This document shows positions 1 through 13,516 of a stretch of DNA of 64,000 nucleotides, piece by piece. Source of the stretch: Juglans regia (Eukaryota > Streptophyta > Magnoliopsida > Fagales > Juglandaceae); contig NC_049912.1 of NCBI RefSeq assembly GCF_001411555.2, forward strand, positions 28,993,514 to 29,057,513, given 5' to 3'. A program made the translations under genes and the position numbers. The notes under the pieces are model-generated. The model was given only the letters and a program-made list of their open reading frames with translations. It was not told the DNA's origin and made no database searches. Numbering within the stretch: position 1 is the first letter of the stretch; the number at the start of each line of letters is the position of its first letter.

Positions 1-1704
1 TATATATAAATAGTAAATACCAATTAGGATAATAGTAAAAATGCCTTGAGAACAATGAAACTCCTCCAACCCAACTTCCTGTAAATAACCGTTATTTTCT
101 CAACCAAAAAAAAAGTAAATGAAGTTAATGAACCATGGATGTCATAATATATATACATGTGGCATGGATCCAACGAGAGAGAGGCAGCATCCTACGGTCT
201 GAAATGAGAATATATTCCATTAGATAACGTGTGGACATGGCACATTCCAGAAAAGAAAAGGAAAGAAAACTGGGGAAAAGGTTGAGCAATAAGAGCAGAT
301 TGCTTGATGAGCCTGAAAAGCACCAGACGGGTCCAGGTATAGCAGCAGCAGCAGCAGCAGCAGCAGGCACTTACGTGGGGATCCAACAATATCAAAGAAA
401 AGAGTACTAAACTATACGTTATCATCGGATTCTTGACCTCTAAGGCAAGTCATCTTTCGTGGGGACGCCAAAACTAATTATCATTTACTTCATTGACTAA
501 TTAATCCTCCACGCCATCTGCAGTACTTCAAGCACCAGACCTTCTGTACGGTGGGGTCACGACCGGCAGAATAACAAAATAATATGACGTCATATTATTT
601 TGTAAAATAATTTAATAATGAAAGATAAAACTTTATTCAATACCGACGAAACTGTTACTTTACTGGTCGACGTTGTCGTTTTACGTGAATAAAGGCTAAG
701 ATCAGGTGATTAACACGTACAGCAAATTTCCAAATTCCAAGTTAATTAGCATGTATGCATACGTATCGCGAATGCAATAAGATACAGAAATTATCAAACA
801 ACACGAAAGCTTGCCCCCGACTTCGCCTTGGTTCTTCTTCTCCGTGGAGCCTGTGTTCGAGTGCCTAAATTAGTTAGAATCCGTTTGCAACTCCGAATCA
901 GATTAATTCAATTCAGTTTAATTTTAAATTAAATTTAATATTTAAACATCTAATTTTTAAATCAATACACTTATTTCAACTCAAAATATATTTATACGTG
1001 AGATTTATTATTTTTTTCAACTCAATATATATTTACATACAGGATCCATAACTTTTTTTAACTTTCTATAAATATATCTAAACTCATCTTAATATATAAA
1101 TACATATAAACTCATCTTATATGAGTTACACAAAACTAACTCCACATCTTAATTTACTACTATCCATAAAAAATTCAATTTATCTCAATTTAACTCAACA
1201 TTCAAATGATGTCTAATCGGTTTTAATTTTTATTACTATTTATTTTAGAATATTTTAACATGGTCATAGTTTAAAATTTCCAATCAGCATAATTTATTAA
1301 ATACTATATATGAATCTAAATTAATAAATATATAGTTTTAAAACGGATAAACGTTTTTGACAAATGAGGGTTTTATTAATTCCTTTTTGCTAAAACGTCT
1401 TTTTTTTGGAAGGAGATTAATTAATGGAGATTTTTAAGAGTTAATACTGTTACTGTAAACCGAACATTTTCTTTTGTTTTCGCTGGATAACTGCAATGTA
1501 TAAGTTTTATTAAGATTTTTTTTTTTAATTCCTGTTCTTTTTCTTTTTTAGAAATACTAGCACTTCGGCCATGGTGGATTGAGACATTAATTAATGGGTG
1601 ACAATGAGAAATTGCCATGATGAGCAAGATTATGCAGATAGCTAGCTGTAAGGCGAACATGCATGGCTGCATATATGGTGAACACTTGTTTAGTCGTGGC
1701 ATTG

Positions 1705-1735
<31 letters not shown>

Positions 1736-2990
1736 CACAGTAGAATTCATGCCTAATTGCCAACATAGCTGAGCTCATTGCCAATATTGCAGGGCGCGTA
1801 GACTGAACACCCGTTTTTGGCTCGATTCCTGGGAAGGGACCCCATGCATATTCTCCACTGAAATATTTGAAGATTCTGGTTCATTGCTCATTGAATACAG
1901 TGTTTGTGCGTTCAGAGGAAAAGATAAAAGGAAAATCTATTACTTTTTTGCATTATGCACTATAAGTGGATAATGCAAATGCCACTAATGTTAATGGTAG
2001 GGTGATGATTGAGTATTACAACTATGTATTCATAGTAATAATCACTGACTATGAAATTTATTTCCTACTTTAGAAGGAAAATGGAAGCTGAGTATAGAGG
2101 TTCATTAGCTGGTTATTATTGTCACAAAAATATTATTTATTTATCTTAAAAATATTGACGTTTCAAGTTTCGTTTATTTTTACAGATAAGATAAGTTGAA
2201 ATTAAAATTAAAATTAAAAATTGAATAAAATATTATTAGAATATATTTTTTTAATATTATTTTTATTTTAAAATTTAAAAAAATTGAATTATTTATTTTA
2301 TTTTATATAAAATTTAATAAATTTGTAATAATTAGATAAGATGAGATAAAATGAATTGAGAGGAAATGAGTTATGAATATTGAGAAATAATCACATATTA
2401 TTTATAGATAAAATCTTGAATATGTTCATAAAAAATAAATAATCATTTTTTAAAAAATTAAATTTATAAAATAAATGAGAACCGTAAATTTCTTAATAAA
2501 AACAAACGAGGCTTCAATCAAATCTACTGAAATGTTATGTTTTATATTTTGAAAATAATTAAAAAAAAAAAAAAGGAAAGAAAAAGAAAAGGAAGAGAAA
2601 ATGTTATCGAAATCAGGCACTCAGCTTATCGGCCTAAACGTAGCAGCTGGTGAGTGTAGGAGAAATTCTATCGAAGCGGTGCGGACGGGGAACTTAACGC
2701 ACAAAGGGACAAAGTAATAAATGCCAAAAAAAGTATCGGCACGCAGGAAGGCGCGTGGAGGCATCGAATGATCCGAAAACCCGTTCAAGGAAAGGAATAG
2801 GATGACCTTTGTCCTAAACTCAGAGTTCTGAACACTGCCATTTCGTTTGTTTAGTACTGCAAATCTCACACGTACGCTACCCGCGCTAACCCCACCACCG
2901 CCGTGTCATCCACCTCACGAAACTTCGCATGTTGTTTCTCGTTCTGAACCTCTCTCACTCTCTCTCTCACTCATAGCGTTTTGTTAATGA
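1..2990. other. Intergenic, AT-rich, no gene seen
   Basis: No reading frame here resembles a protein. Visible items are an (AGC)n trinucleotide tract at about 341-366, a (TA)n tract at about 1704-1727, and a stretch at about 884-1225 that starts and ends with MITE-like text (near 'agaatccgtttgc' and 'caaatgatgtctaatc') and has an AT-rich core. The last 200 bases lead into the RABC2 gene and become CT-rich (2949-2971), as plant 5' leaders often are. Confidence 0.6.
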
Positions 2991-3091
2991 TGAAGACAGA
3001 GAAGAGAAATAAGATCGACCAATTTACAGAGACCTGAGAAAGGAGAAGAGAGAGAGAGAATAAAAAAAGTTTTCGAGTGGTATAAAGAGTG

Positions 3092-4631
3092 ATGGGCTCT
3101 CCTTCAAAAGGAAGGAATAACAGTTATGATTACTCATTCAAGATTCTGTTGATCGGTGATTCTGGTGTTGGCAAGAGCAGCCTTCTTCTCAGTTTTATCT
3201 CCAACTTTGTTCATGATCTGTCCCCCACCGTTGGTACCTCTTTGTCTGTCTCTCTCTCTGTTTCTCTCTGTATATATCACCTTTCCCAGATCTCCACGAA
3301 CAATTCTTGCATGTTCTGTATGATTTCAATATCCGGTTCCAACTTCAAAAAACTTGGTTCTAAACTTTAGGGAAATATGCAAGTTTTTTCTTTCCAAGTT
3401 GCAATTTATTTCTTGCTTCTTTAAGAAGTACAGCATGTAGAACTTAGAAGATTTGTGTACGATTTTGTGGGCGTAATGATTTTTTTGCTTTCTGGGTTCA
3501 GCATGTAAATTTTCTGCAACTATAATTGGGAGACCCATTTAGCGTTGTAGCTAGGTGGCTAGAATAATGCAAGCTTTAGAAAAGATGATTTTTTCAATCA
3601 GGAATGGAATAATAATATTTGGGTTGTGGGACTCCTGGCTCTCGTTTATTATGCACAGTGGCTCTTGGGCATCTATAAATCTGCATTCATAGGGGTGCTG
3701 TAAGGTTTGCACATTTTGAATTATGATTCGTGGCTGCCAATTTAAGTTGAAAATTTGACTAAGCTTTTCATTATCAATATCCTATATGTTTCAACTTATT
3801 CGACTATTGAGTCCCAGTTATCCATTGCGTGTAGAAACGTTTGAGTTAAAATCGTCAATATAAACTTCAGAAACACAATGAGCTCCCTTAGCGAGTACCA
3901 TTTATGCAAGGGTGATATAGGCATGAAAGGCCAGGAAGAAACATATTTAGTAATGAAGGGTTTTACATTTGATATAAACTATTCTATAAATGTCCATTTT
4001 TGTGGTACCATTGAACTTTCATTACCGTCTTGACTATTTCCAGGTGTGGATTTTAAGGTAAAGCAGCTCACTATTGGTGGCAAAAGATTGAAGCTTACAA
4101 TTTGGGACACGGGTAACCACTGAATTATTTTTGCTTGAATTTGATTTACTATGCATTTGTTAGTGATAGATGATAAGAACAAATCACCACTCTCTTTGCT
4201 CCCTTTTTATATGGTTGCATGTGGAAAAAATCAGTTCCAGCAGCTGTTAAATATTTGCTTATTCTACTGTGTATGGAAAATACCATATTTGATCTTATTT
4301 TTATCTTGCCTGTTAAATGCAATTGGTTTGCTAACAATATGTGCTGCGTTTGCAGCTGGGCAGGAAAGGTTTGGAACAGTAACAAGCTCTTACTACAGAG
4401 GTGCTCATGGAATTATTCTTGGTATGCCACTGAAATTATATAGATATCTACTCTCTTGAAGATGTTTAATATTTATAATTAATTAAAGAAAACTTGATTA
4501 AATAGATTACTGTATTGTGAGCATATTACTCTCTCTACTTATTAGGATAGCTACCTAACACTGTTAGCCGCCTTTTCTTTAGATACAATGTCCAGTTCTT
4601 TTTTCCCCTTTGAGCCATGTCCAGTTTTATT

Positions 4632-4677
<46 letters not shown>

Positions 4678-6303
4678 CCTTTTGTCTTTGCTGTCATCTT
4701 CGTCTTATATTTGGAAGTTAAGACATATATTTGTCTAGCATACTTGCATGTTGCTTTGTGTTTATCAACTTCTAAGCCTTCTAAACTCCATGAATCCAGT
4801 ATCATGCTCTGACTTTGATGAATGGAAGTCTAACTGGTCTGATCTATTTTTACTTTAGTGTATGATGTGACTCGGCGTGAAACCTTCACAAACCTGCTGG
4901 ATATATGGGCAAAGGAAGTACAGCTCTACTCCACTAATCATGAGTGTATCAAAATTCTTCTTGGGAATAAAGTCGATAGGGTGAGTTGTATGTTCACACT
5001 AATATTTTCTTGGGGTAGACAGACACAATTAAATTGTGGTTAGACGTTTAGTGCCCATATATTTACCATTCAATTTTTTTTTAATGATAATCTTTATATT
5101 CAAGAATAGATATAAGCTTCATTTTCCCTTAATTTCCTGCCATGTGGTGTTATGTGCGTTCGAGCAGTTGGGATTTCTTGTTTTCTTATAGCGTGAAACA
5201 TATTCCAGGAGAATGAGAGGGCTGTAACGAGAGAAGAGGGGTTGGCTCTTGCTCAGGAACATAAATATTTGTTTCTTGAATGTAGTGCTAAAACTAAAGA
5301 GAATGTCCACCAATGCTTTAAAGATCTTACATTAAAGGTATCCTATTTCAACAAAGCTTGCATTTTTTAACTGTCATCTCATATCAGCAATGTGTCTCAT
5401 TGACCCGTTAGACTCGTCCTCATGTTCCATTTATTTTTATTGGAGGGCAAACTGTTTGATTGATGATAATTGACTGCAGCTTAAATTGATTAAGGCATAC
5501 TTCAATTGAATTGTTTTGATTGATGGTATTTCACTGATGGTGGTTCATTTAGACCTGCCAGCCTATGTATTATGATAATAGTAGAATGAAGCTGTTCAGT
5601 GGAAGAAAAAAGAGTAGTTAGGTCCATTATATGTTCTTGCTTCCCCAGTGCAAGAGTTGTAAAGAAATACTAGCTTAGAACTTGATTGCTTACAACCTGA
5701 AAGACTTCTAATGCTTACTGAAGAAAAATGCACCTAAGTTATTTGAGTAAGTTGGTTAAGTTGGCAAGATAAGTATGCTCCGCTGGATCATGGAAGTCTT
5801 GAGCCTTGAATGTCCCATCAGTCTGGTTTGACCTCTAAACATCAGGCATTGCTCTGATGCAGTTGAGCAAAGAAAATATTACGACTGGTCTGGCCTATGG
5901 TGCTAAGAAAAGCATTTGGCCATTAACAACATGCCATTTTATACTAAAGATGTCAGCTTGGTTTCTGCTGAGGTCAGAGGTTTTATTGCCCTGTTCTCTA
6001 ATCTAAAAAGAAATAGGCTCACGAAGATGAAAAATGAAACATTATGTGATTTTATGGCTGCAATGGCATTAGCAGAATCTATTCATCATCTTTTTTCAAT
6101 TTGTTTTGTTGGCTATAAATATTTGTACTATTCACCAGACAATGTAAATCATGTTTCATGGCACGTAGTTAAACCAGTTTAGTTGATTACAGATACTTGA
6201 GGTTCCGAATTTTTTGGAAAATGGATCCACAGTAGTGAAGAAACAGATTTTAGAACAGAAGCAGGTAGACCCAACTCCTCGTGGTGGTGGATGCTGCTCC
6301 TGA
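3092..6303 (+). CDS. RABC2: Rab GTPase, RABC2 (Rab18) type
   Basis: Six exons: 3092-3233, 4044-4112, 4356-4421, 4859-4980, 5209-5337 and 6193-6303. They total 639 nt (212 aa), every junction is GT-AG and the phases agree. The protein is a small GTPase of the plant RABC (Rab18-like) class, a membrane-traffic switch tethered by C-terminal lipids. Visible motifs are the P-loop GDSGVGKS (22-29), a switch I region ending SPTVGVDFK, WDTAGQ (68-73), NKVD (129-132), ECSAK (157-161) and a C-terminal GGGCCS with two prenylatable cysteines. The length matches the family (about 210 aa). The GGKRLKLTIWDTAGQ stretch and the 'ILEVPNFLENGS' tail fit RABC2 better than RABC1. The ATG at 3092 is chosen because it starts the usual short N-terminus. 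Oddity: switch II reads QERFGTVTSS where RABC members usually have RFRTLTSS. Confidence 0.95.
4639..4672. repeat. (TA)n microsatellite in RABC2 intron 3
   Basis: An uninterrupted alternating TA run inside the intron between exons 3 and 4. It creates short spurious reading frames on both strands that are not genes. Confidence 0.9.
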
Positions 6304-6726
6304 TGTAAATGATGCAGGTACCATACCACAACTAGAACTCGCCACAACAAAACCGAAGACCTCAAGAAGTGGTTGAAATGGCAATTGGACAACCTGCGTA
6401 ATCTCAGACACATTCACCATCAGAGGAACAAGCTTTTTTCCAAGCCATTTTCTCAAATATATAGTAGTTATGATAACTTTTTGGGAGTGTGAATGACATC
6501 TTGTTTAGTTCATGTAAATATGTGGATGTGTTGGATCTTTTCTACTTGATGCTGTTAGGCTTAGCTTGACATTGGTTTCATTGTAAACAGGTAAAAGAAA
6601 TAATACATGGGTCATGTAGTGAATAATCGCTGTGTATCCAAAACAGTTACAAGTACGTTTGAGATGATGGAAACTGCTCAATACAGGATAAGTTCTTATA
6701 CTGCAACTATATGCATGAAAGATTTG

Positions 6727-6776
6727 CAGGTATAAATGAATTGAAACCAACATTGGCAGGTATAAATGAATTCAAA
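6727..6776. repeat. Two-copy short tandem repeat
   Basis: The phrase 'gcaggtataaatgaatt' occurs twice about 31 bp apart, downstream of the RABC2 gene and just before the LTR-like element at 6790. Confidence 0.7.
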
Positions 6777-7789
6777 CAAGAAGCAAAGATGTAACACCCA
6801 GGCCCACAGTTAAACCCAAGCCCAAGCCCAAGCCCACAGAAACCCTAGATTTTTCTTTCTGCTTTGTTGTATTGTTCCCTCCTTCCCTGCACGAACAGAC
6901 TCCCAAAGGGCCATATGCACGAAACCCACCCCATCGCCCCACTCCCTGCAGTTTTGTTTTCCCTCTCAGTCACTCCCTCTCTCCGAGCCTCACTTTCTCC
7001 CACATGCCCCCGTTTCTCTCATCCCTCTATCTCCCTCGACTCTGCAGTCATGCTCGGCACCACCTCAGGTTGCCGAAGCCGCTCTCAGACGAAGCCAAAA
7101 CTGGAGGACAAGTGCAGCAAACACTGCACTGCAGCCAGTAACCACACGACTGGAAACCAACGTGCACCGTAGCCAGTCCGCTGCACCAGACCACCGGTGC
7201 GCCAAGTGAGGACCACGGCCAACGCCAAGCAAAAAACCACCGAAAGAAACCTTCACCGCCGCACGTCTTCCACACCCACGGCATTCCTGCACCCACAACA
7301 CGGAGGCCTCTGTTTTTAAGAAAGAAAAACAGAGCACAAACCACTCCCACGTACGCCGTCCGTGATTCTTCCATCGCCACACCTAGGCCTGTGCAAAAAG
7401 CCCGATGGGCCGATCAACCCGCATGACCCGATTGGATTTACCCGACAATAATCGGGTTCATCGGGTCCAGATCATCTAACGGGTTCGATGATTCTCATGT
7501 CGGTTGAAACCGATCACCGACAGATTTGATCTTGCGTCGATCTTCGGCAGATTTTGAACGAGCTACTCACAAAAACTCATCGATCTACGACGGATTCTCC
7601 ACTGCTAATCAGACCCACCAAGAAATCAACAGTTTTACATTTTTCTCTAAGAATAAATCAAGCAAAGCCTCTGCTTCCTCCCGAGGTGAAGGTCGTCGAT
7701 GATTTCAAAGAAAATTAAATAGATCTTGAACTAGATCTCAAAGAAAATGAAATACATCATAAAGAAAATGAAATACATCATAAGCTTCA

Positions 7790-8368
7790 TCACCGATGAG
7801 GCATCCGACAAGTTCTAGATGTAGAAGCGACGATCAAATTTTGGACCGACCCGACCCGACCCGACCCGACCCGACCCGACCCGACCCGCAGTGAAGCGGA
7901 GTTTTAGCTCGACTTGACCCGACCCGTAAATGTTGGATCGGGTCGAACCCGTTTGTCTTGCTTTTTATCGTCTTTCTCAATTCTCGCCCGTTCATCTTCG
8001 TTTGTAGACCCACGCGACCACGCCCCTTTCATGCTCCTCTGCAAACTCAGCCTCTCGCACATGGTCCGTTTCTTCTCTTCCTCTTCCTCTCCTCTGCAGC
8101 TCAGACTTTTCCCTCTGCAGCCGAAACCCACCCTCCCTCTGCAGCTCAGCCTTCCCCCTCCCAAACCCACCCTTCCTCTGCATCCGAAACCCACCCTCCC
8201 TCTGCAACTTAGCCTTTCCCCTCCCAAACTCACCCTTTCTCTGCAGGTACACCTTGAGGGGCTCCACGTAGTCCTCGAAGCCGAGGGTGGTCAGGGCCCA
8301 CCGCGCGCAGATCATCGCCGTTGATCGTCGCTTCTACATCTAGAACTTGTCGGATGCCTCATCGGTGA
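7790..8368. repeat. Perfect 48-bp inverted repeat pair
   Basis: The left arm 7790-7837 and right arm 8321-8368 are exact reverse complements over 48 bases; the next base on each side mismatches. The 483-bp spacer carries the (CCGAC)n tract and pyrimidine-rich text. Just left of the left arm, the phrase 'aaagaaaatgaaatacatcat' (7740-7781) is tandemly doubled. Confidence 0.9.
7846..7890. repeat. (CCGAC)n pentanucleotide microsatellite
   Basis: About nine copies of ccgac in a row. The unit resembles the surrounding 'gacccga / cgggtc' text of this repeat, so it probably grew from it by slippage. Confidence 0.9.
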
Positions 8369-8486
8369 AATTATCTGAATCTATTTTGTACTTTTTTTTG
8401 TCACGATGAAGCATCTAAAAATCTTTGGCATGACATCCTGATTATGTATCTAATTATATTTTTGCTCTATTTTGCTCTAACGTTAC

Positions 8487-9046
8487 TAGGAGTGTAAACG
8501 GTCCGGTTTAGTCCAGTTTTGAACAAAATTTGGGATCAAATCGGTATGCACTGATTTTATATTTTCAAGAACTGATTCCGCACTGGCTACCCTTTAAACC
8601 GATACTTTCAGTTTTACAGGTTCCAGTTCCGGTTTTCCAATTTTAATATACTATATATTATATTATATAATATATATTATAGTATATAATACTATAGTAA
8701 TAATATATTGTAGTATATTATAATTATATTATAGACTATAGTGATATAAGATTTTAAAATTTAATATTATATTAATAAGTAATTTATTTTATAATACAAA
8801 ACTAATTTATATATAATTATATATTATATATAAAAATTATATACAATATAAAAATTTATAATATATATAAACCAGTCTGGTTTTGTCCGATCCGGTTTTA
8901 GAAAAAGAAAAATTGGAATCGGACCGATTTTGATCAGTTTAAGAAAAATAAAATCGATACCGGACCGAACCAAACTTGGTACTGGAAGAAACCCACCAGT
9001 TCGGTCTAGCCCGATCCGGTTTACCGATTTTTTTTTTACACCCTTA
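8487..9046. mobile_element. hAT-like MITE
   Basis: A 560-bp AT-rich element. Its left end reads TAGGAGTGTAAACGGTCCGG, and the reverse complement of its right end begins TAAGGGTGTAAA. Both ends then carry the 'cggtccggttt / gatccggttt' text typical of plant hAT-type non-autonomous elements. The 8-bp flanks (aacgttac, 8479-8486; gatcttac, 9047-9054) match at 5 of 8 positions, consistent with a decayed 8-bp duplication. There is no coding capacity. It is nested in the 6790-9863 block. Confidence 0.6.
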
Positions 9047-9863
9047 GATCTTACCACATGTGTAAAATTATGGTCTCTGTTTGAGTTGGTACCAACTTCT
9101 CTATCTCTGAGTGCGCCCACATTGGAAATAAAGTGGTTTTCTGTGTGGTATTTCCTGTGTGCACACTTGGAGCTTCAAGAATGATAAGAGGAAGATTCAC
9201 TTTTGTTTCTGTCTGGTTTGGTCACTGGAGATAGCACAACCCTATCATGAGAGTTAAATATGGCATATGTTCTGATATAATGCTCTGATACGATATGATG
9301 TGAGATAATATAATGATAATGTTCAATTATGTCATGTTAAATGATATTTTTTAATATGAATATTTCTAAATTGTCGCTCTGATATTTTGAGAACATGTTT
9401 TGGTTCTGCACTCTAAAATTAAAAATGTTTTGCTCTGCATTCTAAATTTTGTGAGAATGTTCATGTTTACATACTAGTATATATTTTATACTTACTGAGT
9501 TATTGATAACTCACCTCTTATCTCCATAATATTTTTAGATATTTTAGATATTTCAACTGAGGATTAAGGATATGAAGCATGGGTAAGACTCTATGAGCAT
9601 ATCAAGTTAAGTATAAAAGAGGATACTTTGATTATTGTATAGTTTATTCAGAAATTTTGTTTTGCTCTATTATCTTGGTATTTTAGAAAGTTGATGTTAA
9701 GTTTGAGACTTTGTGGTATTCTTAATTAATTATTTTGATGTAGTTGGTTTAAAAATAATAAGATCTATATGTAATTAAGAAGTTTGAGTTTATATATGTA
9801 TTGTAAAATATAATTCTAAGTGACAGTTAGTAACTCCGACTCATTCAAGACTGGGGTATTACA

Positions 9864-12497
9864 GAAGGCGTATGAACTGTAAACCGGATCCGTGTCATCG
9901 ATCTTTCATAAGCATACAACTCTGGACAGACTAGCAGTGGTTTTTCTAAACGGCTTTTATTTCTATACTATGAGTCACCTTCCAATGAGTCATATGCTTT
10001 ATAAGTAATATTATATATAATTTTAAAACATGTAAATCTCATGTACTATTTAAAAAAAAAAAAAGGCAATCATTGAAAAAAAATCATTTATTCACGAGGT
10101 GATTCTCGTATCTATTTATTTAAAAAATGAATGCGAAAGGTATATTTCTCACTAGAAATGAGAAGTGCTCACTGGCCAACGAAAACGACTGATCATTATT
10201 TTGTTGATAGTTGCGTAGTACTCTCCCACTTGGTTGTTTAATTTATCCAACATCCCCAATAAAATAATTCTGCCGACTGCAACCAACCGTTGTCGGTTGT
10301 TACCTCGTTCCATATAATATAGAGAAGTAATTATTTTGATTTGTTTGAATTGTATTCGATACCATAAATAATCTTTATTCATGATCAGATATGATATTTA
10401 TAGCATTAGTAATTGTCTACTCAAAGTTAAAATTAAAATTTACCTAATATTACATTTTTTATATAAATTTAAAGCCATTTAACATATAATTTCACATTAG
10501 ATTATCTATATATTATTAGTCAAAATATTAATATAATATTATTTTTTAATAGTAATATTTTTTAAAAATTATTTTTTTCATATTTTGTAACTACACTAAC
10601 TATATGTTAATTAATAATTAGAGATAACAATATTTTGAAATAAAATATATATTTTTTCTGTGAACAGTGTCTGGCTAAAGATAAAGAAAGGTTTAGATTT
10701 ATTGTAGCTTACAGTCTTACTTGAAAAAATTTAACCAGTCCAATACTAATAGACAATAATAAGCTTCGAGATAATGTCATTTGCATTAGATAGTTGGATT
10801 TGGCAAAGATTTGACCAAATGTATGAATGCCAAAGACAAAAATATTCCGGATTTCACCTTCTTTGCACTTATATATGCAAACCCAAATTATCCTTAATTT
10901 TGTAGTATTCTGATATAGTCTCAATTATATTCTAAAATTTGTAAAAATAAAATAAAAATTATATTCTCAAATCGATGTATAGAATATATTTAGTAAAATA
11001 CTTACGTTGCATAATTTAATTTAAAATTTAAAATTTTAATATTACAAATTAAATAAAATTTTAATTTTACAAATCAAATATCATCGTAATCATTTATGTG
11101 ATGTTGATGGTATGTTTTATACACTGTAGCAAGAACAAAATAACTAAAAAACAAATGCTTTGAGGGTTAGTACTCCCTTTGACAATTTCCAGTTTTGTTT
11201 TGTTGGTCCATGATCATGATGCTTACGCAATTCATTTTTCACGCAATTTCTGTATCTTGTAATTAGAAAATAAATGCCGAGTTTACTTGCACTACTTCGT
11301 GCTACTTGATTAATTATTCAGACAACCACTTGACCTCACGTGTACATAACAAATTGCTGATTGAACAGACCCAACATTGATGCTCAATCGATCGATTACG
11401 CAACACTCTGGCGGTAGGCCGGACCCCACAAGTTTCGAAAAAAGTTGACATCTTAATTGCAAAAATTAATGAAAACCGACGAGAGGCGACCATTTTTAAA
11501 AGATATATTCTTGATACAAGCCATTTGGTATATCAAATATCTAAGATTTTTTTTTAGAGAATAAGAAGATTTTTTATTTCAAAAATTATTTTTGTTTTTA
11601 ATTTATATTATTTCATTAAATAGATATTTTATATGTCAATATCAGTGCATGAACTCTCTTATAAAAAAACTTTTCATTTTAATATTCTTTTTACGATTTT
11701 GTTTTTAATGGAAAGTAATTTTGTAAAATAAAATTATAAGAGTTATTATTTTATAAGAATATCATTTATTTAAAATAGATCTACAAAAAGTTATAAAATG
11801 ATTGTATCTCTATCCTTGATTAAATCTGATAAATTTGTAAGTTTTACGTATTGATATCATATTATCATCTAAATGTCTTTGTATAAATTCTAGAATTAAT
11901 TAGTAGTTCTAAGAGAAATATATATAGTGCCTAGATATTTTAATATTCATTTATGATTAGTGTAATGTTTTATAAGTATTAAATTTATTAGAACCGTTAT
12001 AGTCAAAAAGAATATCTTACAAAAATAATTAACTCACAAATTAACATGATTTCATATAATAGATATTATGCTTTCGTAAAATTTTTTATAATTAAAATAT
12101 TTCATTAAATTTATAAGATGTACATATAACCTTCCGTGTATTCGCTCTCTAAAATCCAATTGAAATTTACCAAGTATTTGATTAAAATAATGATTTCACC
12201 TCATCTATCCCAATGTAAATCTCCAAACTTGCCAAACTTGGCACTTTAATCTGTAACCTGTGATTTTTTTTTTTTCCAGCTCAACGTATCCATCAAACTC
12301 CCAAATTAGAACACTGGTCAACATACATGTGGCAGTCATTGACAACCTCACAAATTGCCGCTCTCTCGACCTCATTCTCTATGTGATTGATGTTCACTTA
12401 CTCGACAACAGCTAATCAAGAGGATTTAACAATGCCACAAAACAATGGCGACAGTTTGGCACAAATTTAGTACTTGTCTTCATTGATTATAACGAAA

Positions 12498-12538
<41 letters not shown>

Positions 12539-13380
12539 AAATATCTTCTAGCTCAAGTTAGAGTCCGAATTTTAAGAGTTTCAATTAGAAGAGAGATATA
12601 GCTAGACTGCATTTACGTATCAAACGTGAACAATCTGTCCAACTTTACTGCGCTCTAAGTTAAACACGTACATGAACTCTCTGCCGATCAACCTCAATTC
12701 CAAGAAATGAAAATGGACTTACATGATTAATGTTTGATGCAACCTAACTTCACGTACTCTAAAAGTTAGTAGTTGAATCAAGTGGGTATGAGAAGATTCA
12801 GAACCTATTGGAGCAATTTAAAAAGGTTGTGGGTCTGGATGACAGCAGATGTTTGCTTTGGTGTAATGAGCAGGCTGTTAACTAACAGGTGGTGGACCAA
12901 GCAAAGAAAAGAACAAAAATAGCTAGATAAGGCATTTTTTTTTTTTCAATATCACTTTGTTATGGAAAAGGAAAAAGGAAAGGACATTAAGTGGATTCAT
13001 GTGGGAATTGCAGTTACTTACTGGCTTTCTAATATTCTATTCTTGTCACTGGCTAATATGAGAGAGAGAGAGAGAGAGACGGCTTGCTTTTCTTGTAACT
13101 GAAACAATGAAACATAAACCATGACTTTTGGTTGAGATCGATGGTGAGGGCCGGGGTGACACCCAAACCGAACACCCATTCTCGTTTCTCTCTCTCTCTC
13201 TAAAAGTGTTTATGATCACATTCCTTCCAACTGAAAATAAGGCAAAAACCAATCCAAAAGAAGAGGAAAAAGATGCTGATCATGCACTTTCCATGATTAT
13301 AAGCCTTTCAGAACACAAACTATGGCTTTAACAAAGAATTTTAACTTGTCCGTGAAACAATTGCTTAAGATATTAGAAAA
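9864..13380. other. Intergenic, AT-rich, no gene seen
   Basis: No supportable gene. It holds poly-A/T runs, a (TA)n tract at 12501-12534 and a short (GA)n run at 13061-13079. The right end is the 3' flank of the zinc-finger gene at 13517. Confidence 0.6.
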
Positions 13381-13516
13381 AAGAATTTAAAGAATCGTAT
13401 ACTTTTTTGAATGGTAAATAAAAGAAAAACAATTGTGGCAATTCCCCTCGTCTTAGCTTTGAGATCAAGCGTTGAAGATAAACGGAGAAACAAATAAGAA
13501 GTCTGACCCTGTTTTT

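Larger units (their letters stand above)
6790..9863. mobile_element. Putative LTR-like element with nested repeats
   Basis: The block opens with TGTAACACCC and closes with GGGGTATTACA. These TG...CA ends form an imperfect inverted pair, the same style as the better supported element at 17706-19964. The 5-bp flanks (aaaga / gaagg) match at only three positions, so a target duplication is not proven. The first 1.6 kb is unusually GC-rich for the window. Inside lie a (CCGAC)n tract, a perfect 48-bp inverted repeat and a hAT-like MITE. No gag or pol domain was recognised; the short frames in 6864-8324 are low-complexity Pro/Ser/Leu translations. It could be a solo LTR, a non-autonomous element or a composite of unrelated repeats. 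Confidence 0.4.

Noticed and set aside
7048..7382. Overlapping 105-110-aa minus-strand frames
   Set aside because: GC-rich repeat DNA read in several frames; Trp/Gly/Cys-rich, resembling no protein family.
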